Origin: Nitriliruptoraceae bacterium
GTDB taxonomy: Bacteria > Actinomycetota > Nitriliruptoria > Nitriliruptorales > Nitriliruptoraceae
NCBI GenBank assembly: GCA_007118045.1
Contig: SKTG01000087.1
Coordinates: 1 to 7,198, forward strand
Length of the DNA: 7,198 nt
Direction of reading: 5' to 3'
The notes under the pieces: generated by a model
Database searches by the model: none
The model's input: the letters and a program-made list of their open reading frames with translations, nothing else
What the model was told of the DNA's origin: nothing
Shown here: in pieces, positions 6,143 to 7,198 of the stretch
How the letters are laid out: each line of letters begins with the position of its first letter
Numbering within the stretch: position 1 is the stretch's first letter
Position numbers and translations under genes: made by a program

Positions 6143-7044
6143 CGAACGACCTCCGGTGCCGTGACGAGGGCTTCGCCCGCGCGGACGGCCGCGGCCGTCA
6201 TGATGTCGAGGTTGCCGGCGTAGGGCGGCAGGTGGTCGCCGTTGCCTTCGACCTCGAGCAGCACCGTCACCCGCGCTCGGTCGTCCCACTCCGGCCGGGC
6301 ATCGTCGAACTGCGGTGGCGCGACCAGCCGGTAACCGGGCACGTACGCGGCCACGTCGGCGACCATCCGCTCGATGGAGGCACCGATCGCCTCCCGGTCC
6401 GCGTCGGGGTCGATGGCGCAGAAGATCGTGTCGCGCATCAGAACGGGGGGCTCCGCGGGGTTGAGCACGATGATGGCCTTGCCCCGGTGTGCACCGCCCA
6501 CGACCTCGAGTCCCCGGGCGGTCGTGCGCGTGAACTCGTCGATGTTGGCGCGCGTCCCCGGGCCCGCCGAGCGGGACGCGATCGAGGCGACGATCTCCGC
6601 GTACGGCACGGGGGTGACGCGGGTGACGGCGGCCACGATCGGCACGGTGGCCTGGCCGCCACACGTCACCAGGTTGATGTTGGGTGCCCCGGCGTGTGCC
6701 CCGGCGTTGACGGCCGGGACGAGGTAGGGGCCGATCGCGGCGGGGGTCAGGTCGACGGCCGGGATGCCGGCAGCCTCGTAGCGCGGCGCGTTCGCCGCAT
6801 GGGCCTTCGCGGACGTCGCCTCGAACACCACGTCAGGTGGCTCGTCGCGTCCGAGGAGCCAGTCGACCCCGTCCGCGGAGACCTCGAGTCCGGCCTCGCG
6901 GGCGCTGGCGAGGCCCCCCGACTCGGGGTCGACACCGACCATGTAGCGCGGCGAGAGGGTCTCGCTGCGGAGCAGCTTCGCCAGTAGATCGGTCCCGATG
7001 TTGCCGGAACCGACCACGGCCGCGGTCGCACGTGACATGCTCAC
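6139..7044 (-). CDS. dmpF: Acetaldehyde dehydrogenase, acylating (DmpF/MhpF/BphJ type)
   Basis: This 301-residue protein oxidises an aldehyde to its acyl-CoA with NAD+ and CoA, receiving the aldehyde through a tunnel from the partner aldolase encoded next to it. The Rossmann motif VVGSGNIGTDL is at 10-20. The catalytic cysteine is C128 in NLVTCGGQATVP (124-135). SRSAGPGTRANIDEFT (157-172) and NPAEPPVLMRDTIF (195-208) are family signatures. With a constant three-residue offset, C128, N167, I168 and I192 match Cys131, Asn170, Ile171 and Ile195 of BphJ (residue numbers from memory), the last three being linked to channelling and aldehyde size. The length is normal for the family (about 300-315). 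The start is taken as GTG 7044, with TGAGGAG (plus-strand 7050-7056) five bases upstream. ATG at 7038 is an alternative, two residues shorter. The stop overlaps the aldolase start, so the two subunits are probably translationally coupled. Confidence 0.96.
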   Translation of the reverse strand: MSMSRATAAVVGSGNIGTDLLAKLLRSETLSPRYMVGVDPESGGLASAREAGLEVSADGVDWLLGRDEPPDVVFEATSAKAHAANAPRYEAAGIPAVDLTPAAIGPYLVPAVNAGAHAGAPNINLVTCGGQATVPIVAAVTRVTPVPYAEIVASIASRSAGPGTRANIDEFTRTTARGLEVVGGAHRGKAIIVLNPAEPPVLMRDTIFCAIDPDADREAIGASIERMVADVAAYVPGYRLVAPPQFDDARPEWDDRARVTVLLEVEGNGDHLPPYAGNLDIMTAAAVRAGEALVTAPEVVR

Positions 7045-7053
7045 CTCGTCTCC

Positions 7054-7198
7054 TCAGGCGCCGGTGGCGGCGGTCGACTCGAACTCCAGGGCGAAGGCCC
7101 GGACCGGGGACCCGTCGACGGCCACGAGCCGGAGGGGGACCGCGACGAAGAAGGTCCGCGTCGCCTCCAACTGTCGCAGGCCGGCGAGGTACTCGACC
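7054..7198 (-). CDS. Probable cyclase-family (PF04199) hydrolase, C-terminal fragment
   Basis: Only the last 47 or so codons are in the window; the 5' part lies beyond 7198. The minus-strand frame reads VEYLAGLRQLEATRTFFVAV, then PLRLVAVDGSPVRAFALEFE, and ends in a short polar tail before TGA (plus-strand 7054-7056). The pattern of an L..L...R.FFVA.PL segment followed by G.PVRA.AL at the extreme C-terminus is what I associate with cyclase-family (kynurenine-formamidase-like) metal-dependent hydrolases. The metal-binding HxGTHxDxPxH motif would be outside the window, so this is tentative. It does not resemble the C-terminus of 2-oxopent-4-enoate hydratase (DmpE/MhpD), the enzyme that usually sits here. 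Its stop is nine bases from the dehydrogenase start, and the dehydrogenase ribosome binding site overlaps it, so it belongs to the same operon. Confidence 0.6.
   Translation of the reverse strand, partial: VEYLAGLRQLEATRTFFVAVPLRLVAVDGSPVRAFALEFESTAATGA

Noticed and set aside
6143..6664. N-terminal extension of the aldolase reading frame (possible fusion)
   Set aside because: The open frame continues to 6664 on the minus strand, but it lies inside the conserved dehydrogenase gene. The ATG at 6142 has a good ribosome binding site and gives the normal 348-residue length.
7054..7198. Fragment as the C-terminus of 2-oxopent-4-enoate hydratase
   Set aside because: A hydratase is expected next to the dehydrogenase, but the FFVAVPL...GSPVRAFAL pattern does not match the hydratase C-terminus and fits the cyclase family better.

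Overview
The window is a GC-rich, gene-dense stretch of bacterial chromosome. Strong G/C bias at third codon positions, several GTG starts, GAGGAG/AGGAGGT-type ribosome binding sites and 4-bp stop/start overlaps suggest a high-GC Actinomycetota-like bacterium. That assignment is inference from composition and protein style; no rRNA or marker gene is present. Nearly every base is coding, and no gap exceeds 90 bases.

Positions 1-4058 form a plus-strand block. It holds a tripartite tricarboxylate transporter pair: tctB (38-673, small membrane subunit) and tctA (749-2269, large membrane subunit). A left-handed beta-helix gamma-carbonic anhydrase/CaiE-PaaY family protein (2356-2880) and a class III (CaiB/BaiF) CoA-transferase (2877-4058) follow, and these two overlap by four bases. 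The periplasmic binding subunit TctC is not in the window and may lie just upstream. The block reads as uptake of an organic acid followed by its activation to a CoA thioester, but the substrate cannot be read from the sequence. A GC-rich hairpin between tctA and the gamma-CA gene may separate the two pairs transcriptionally.

Positions 4108-7198 form a minus-strand operon convergent with the first. In transcription order it contains the 3' end of a probable cyclase-family (PF04199) metal-dependent hydrolase, acylating acetaldehyde dehydrogenase (DmpF/MhpF/BphJ type), 4-hydroxy-2-oxovalerate aldolase (DmpG/MhpE/BphI type) and a YajO-like aldo/keto reductase. The dehydrogenase and aldolase are the last two steps of the meta-cleavage pathway: 4-hydroxy-2-oxoacid to pyruvate plus aldehyde, then aldehyde to acyl-CoA. 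All catalytic residues I know for both enzymes are present. The 49-bp gap between the convergent blocks holds an 11-bp GC stem that could act as a bidirectional terminator.

The two blocks together look like a catabolic region: carboxylate import, CoA activation, and aldol cleavage to pyruvate and acetyl-CoA. I see no mobile elements, CRISPR arrays, tRNA or rRNA genes, and no sign of a radically new system. The points worth a second look are the unusual partners of the DmpFG pair (cyclase and aldo/keto reductase, no hydratase in view), the pairing of gamma-CA with CoA-transferase, the acidic linker in TctB and three intergenic hairpins.
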